From IMG/VR virus record IMGVR_UViG_3300047564_004641, positions 51,334 through 115,333 of that record: a stretch of DNA of 64,000 nucleotides. One strand, given 5' to 3'. Below, in pieces: positions 63,234-64,000 of this stretch. This DNA is from a virus. The notes under the pieces were generated by a model. It was given only the letters and a program-made list of their open reading frames with translations. It did not search any database and was not told the DNA's origin. Position 1 is the first letter of the stretch, and every line of letters begins with the position of its first letter. A program made the position numbers and the translations under genes.

Positions 63234-63306
63234 TGGAGAATAGGGGACTCGAACCCCTCACCCCCGCCGTGCAAAGGCGGTGCTCTACCAAATGAGCTAA
63301 TTCCCC
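63234..63306 (-). tRNA. tRNA-Ala(UGC)
   Basis: Acceptor GGGGAAT/ATTCTCC, anticodon stem CCGCC/GGCGG with TTTGCAC (UGC), T-arm AGGGG-TTCGAGT-CCCCT. 11 bp after a strong promoter. Confidence 0.94.
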
Positions 63307-63316
63307 GAGTTCAGAT

Positions 63317-63345
63317 ATTATAAAACCCTCTCGACTAAAAGTCAA
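63317..63345 (-). promoter_or_regulatory. sigma70-type promoter of tRNA-Ala, embedded in a terminator
   Basis: Minus strand TTGACT (63340-63345), 17-bp spacer, perfect TATAAT (63317-63322). The -35 box lies in the hairpin at 63324-63352. Confidence 0.8.
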
Positions 63346-63352
63346 GAGGGTT
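63320..63352 (-). terminator. Terminator hairpin overlapping the tRNA-Ala promoter
   Basis: AACCCTCT (63324-63331)/AGAGGGTT (63345-63352) plus an inner GAC/GTC, followed by a short T-run on the minus strand. Ends the mazG transcript. Confidence 0.7.
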
Positions 63353-63375
63353 AGAGCAACCTTCCGATTTATTTA

Positions 63376-63561
63376 TCAAACACCAACTACAGCACCAATA
63401 CTATCATCAAGTTGTTGAATGACTTCACGAACATCAGCAATTCGCGGAGGAACACTTACTTCATCATATGTGTATCCTTTTTGTGCTTCAAAAAGAATTT
63501 GACGAACTGCTGCTGCTTGACGAGCATCCATTTTAATAGTTACTTGTTTTTCTTTAGTCAC
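63376..63561 (-). CDS. Small conserved hypothetical protein
   Basis: 61 aa. MTKEKQVTIKMDARQAAAVRQ then EAQKGYTYDEVSVPPRIADV. Start overlaps the mazG stop (63558-63561). Seen next to mazG in many cyanophages, to my recollection; function unknown. Confidence 0.65.
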   Translation of the reverse strand: MTKEKQVTIKMDARQAAAVRQILFEAQKGYTYDEVSVPPRIADVREVIQQLDDSIGAVVGV

Positions 63562-63971
63562 AGGTCTCCCTCCACACGATTTTCGGAACGATAAACATCA
63601 AAAGTACCTTCAGGATAACGAGCACTCAGTTTCTCATAGTTCATTTGAAGAATTTCTTCAAAGTTAGTATCAAGAGCCATAAATGCTTGAGAGAGATACC
63701 AACAGATATCACCAAGTTCACGCTTCAGGTGAAAAGCATTCTCTTCGTTATAAGGTTTACCTTGAAGAACAATCTTTTTAACAACTTCAGTAAACTCACC
63801 TGCTTCTGCACTCATACCTAGTGCAGCAGTCAGAAGACGAGGAACATCAGCATCTGCAGTTGCTTCCAGTTCCGCAATACGAGCAAGAAGTGCTGCTAGA
63901 TCACTACTTGCAGGACTTGTAGTTTGACGAACGAATTCAATATATTTGTTTGTATCAATAACTTGAGTCAT
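63558..63971 (-). CDS. mazG: MazG-type nucleotide pyrophosphohydrolase
   Basis: 137 aa from MTQVIDTNKYIEF. The all-alpha NTP-pyrophosphohydrolase core is present: GMSAEAGEFTEVVKKIVL (E-x-x-E-F) and KRELGDICWYLSQAFMAL (E-x-x-D). Phage MazG was first thought to cut ppGpp but is now known to prefer dGTP/dCTP, cleaning or remodelling the nucleotide pool. An upstream in-frame Met at 63992 exists. Confidence 0.93.
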   Translation of the reverse strand: MTQVIDTNKYIEFVRQTTSPASSDLAALLARIAELEATADADVPRLLTAALGMSAEAGEFTEVVKKIVLQGKPYNEENAFHLKRELGDICWYLSQAFMALDTNFEEILQMNYEKLSARYPEGTFDVYRSENRVEGDL

Positions 63972-64000
63972 ATTAGAATTTAAATCCTTCAAATGATTTT

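Noticed and set aside
1-64000. Integrase, attachment sites or transposons
   Set aside because: None of the proteins shows integrase or transposase motifs and no long direct repeats flank any block; the phage looks strictly lytic.

Overview
The window is part of the genome of a T4-like cyanomyovirus (marine Synechococcus/Prochlorococcus myovirus). The evidence is T4 core genes (53, 32, 59, 33, 61, nrdA/nrdB), cyanophage hallmark genes (psbA, psbD, high-light-inducible genes, talC, zwf, gnd, plastoquinol terminal oxidase, speD, phoH, mazG, thyX), T4-type late promoter boxes (NATAAATA), a tRNA cluster and AT-rich DNA. Almost everything is on the minus strand; plus-strand genes are the end of gene 53, the block 12.4-15.8 kb and the block 20.9-21.65 kb.

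Layout. 0-5.4 kb: replication/transcription module (gp53 end, gp32, DUF1825-like protein, gp59, gp33, PD-(D/E)XK nuclease, PhoH, ThyX). 5.4-5.9 kb: a glutamine-riboswitch-like leader driving two tiny genes, the first of the DUF4278 type. 5.9-12.3 kb: small genes, speD, glutaredoxin, then a host-metabolism operon in transcription order talC, PTOX, zwf, gnd. 12.4-15.8 kb (+): a late block with a structured leader, a coiled-coil protein, a collagen-like protein, a papain-like protease and two tyrosine-rich proteins. 16-27 kb: psbD, thioredoxin, endonuclease VII-like gene, psbA, a nuclease, an acidic PE-repeat protein, a two-frame endolysin, peroxiredoxin, two hli genes and an SLH/OprB porin. 27-44 kb: a 17-kb surface-glycan cluster (glycosyltransferases, gmd, GDP-fucose-synthase-like reductase, ColD-like dehydratase, GDP-mannose 3,5-epimerase-like and UDP-glucose-dehydrogenase-like genes, methyltransferases, nadE). 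44-49 kb: small genes, homing endonuclease, Phd-like and Dps-like genes, tRNAs and unexplained structured RNAs. 49-64 kb: small conserved genes, signal-peptide lysozyme, SegE-like GIY-YIG nuclease, nrdB, nrdA, gp61 primase, virion-type proteins, tRNA-Ala and MazG.

How it fits together. D1, D2, Hli and PTOX would sustain light harvesting and electron balance during infection. TalC/Zwf/Gnd would route carbon through the pentose phosphate pathway for NADPH and ribose-5-phosphate, which NrdAB, ThyX and MazG turn into or guard as DNA precursors. The glycan cluster, porin, lysozymes and late proteins concern the cell envelope and the particle.

Three patterns stand out. (1) The peptidase and muramidase reading frames are joined by a dnaX-type slippery heptamer, a 5-nt spacer and an 11-bp hairpin, and the muramidase frame has no start codon before its catalytic Glu: a probable programmed -1 frameshift making a bifunctional endolysin. 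(2) Host-type sigma70 promoters with exactly 17-bp spacers recur. For psbA, psbD and the porin the -10 box is fused to a T4 late box; at three places the -35 box lies inside the terminator hairpin of the previous operon. (3) The tRNA region carries several strong structured RNA elements that are not normal tRNAs. All calls come from reading the sequence; no database search was run.
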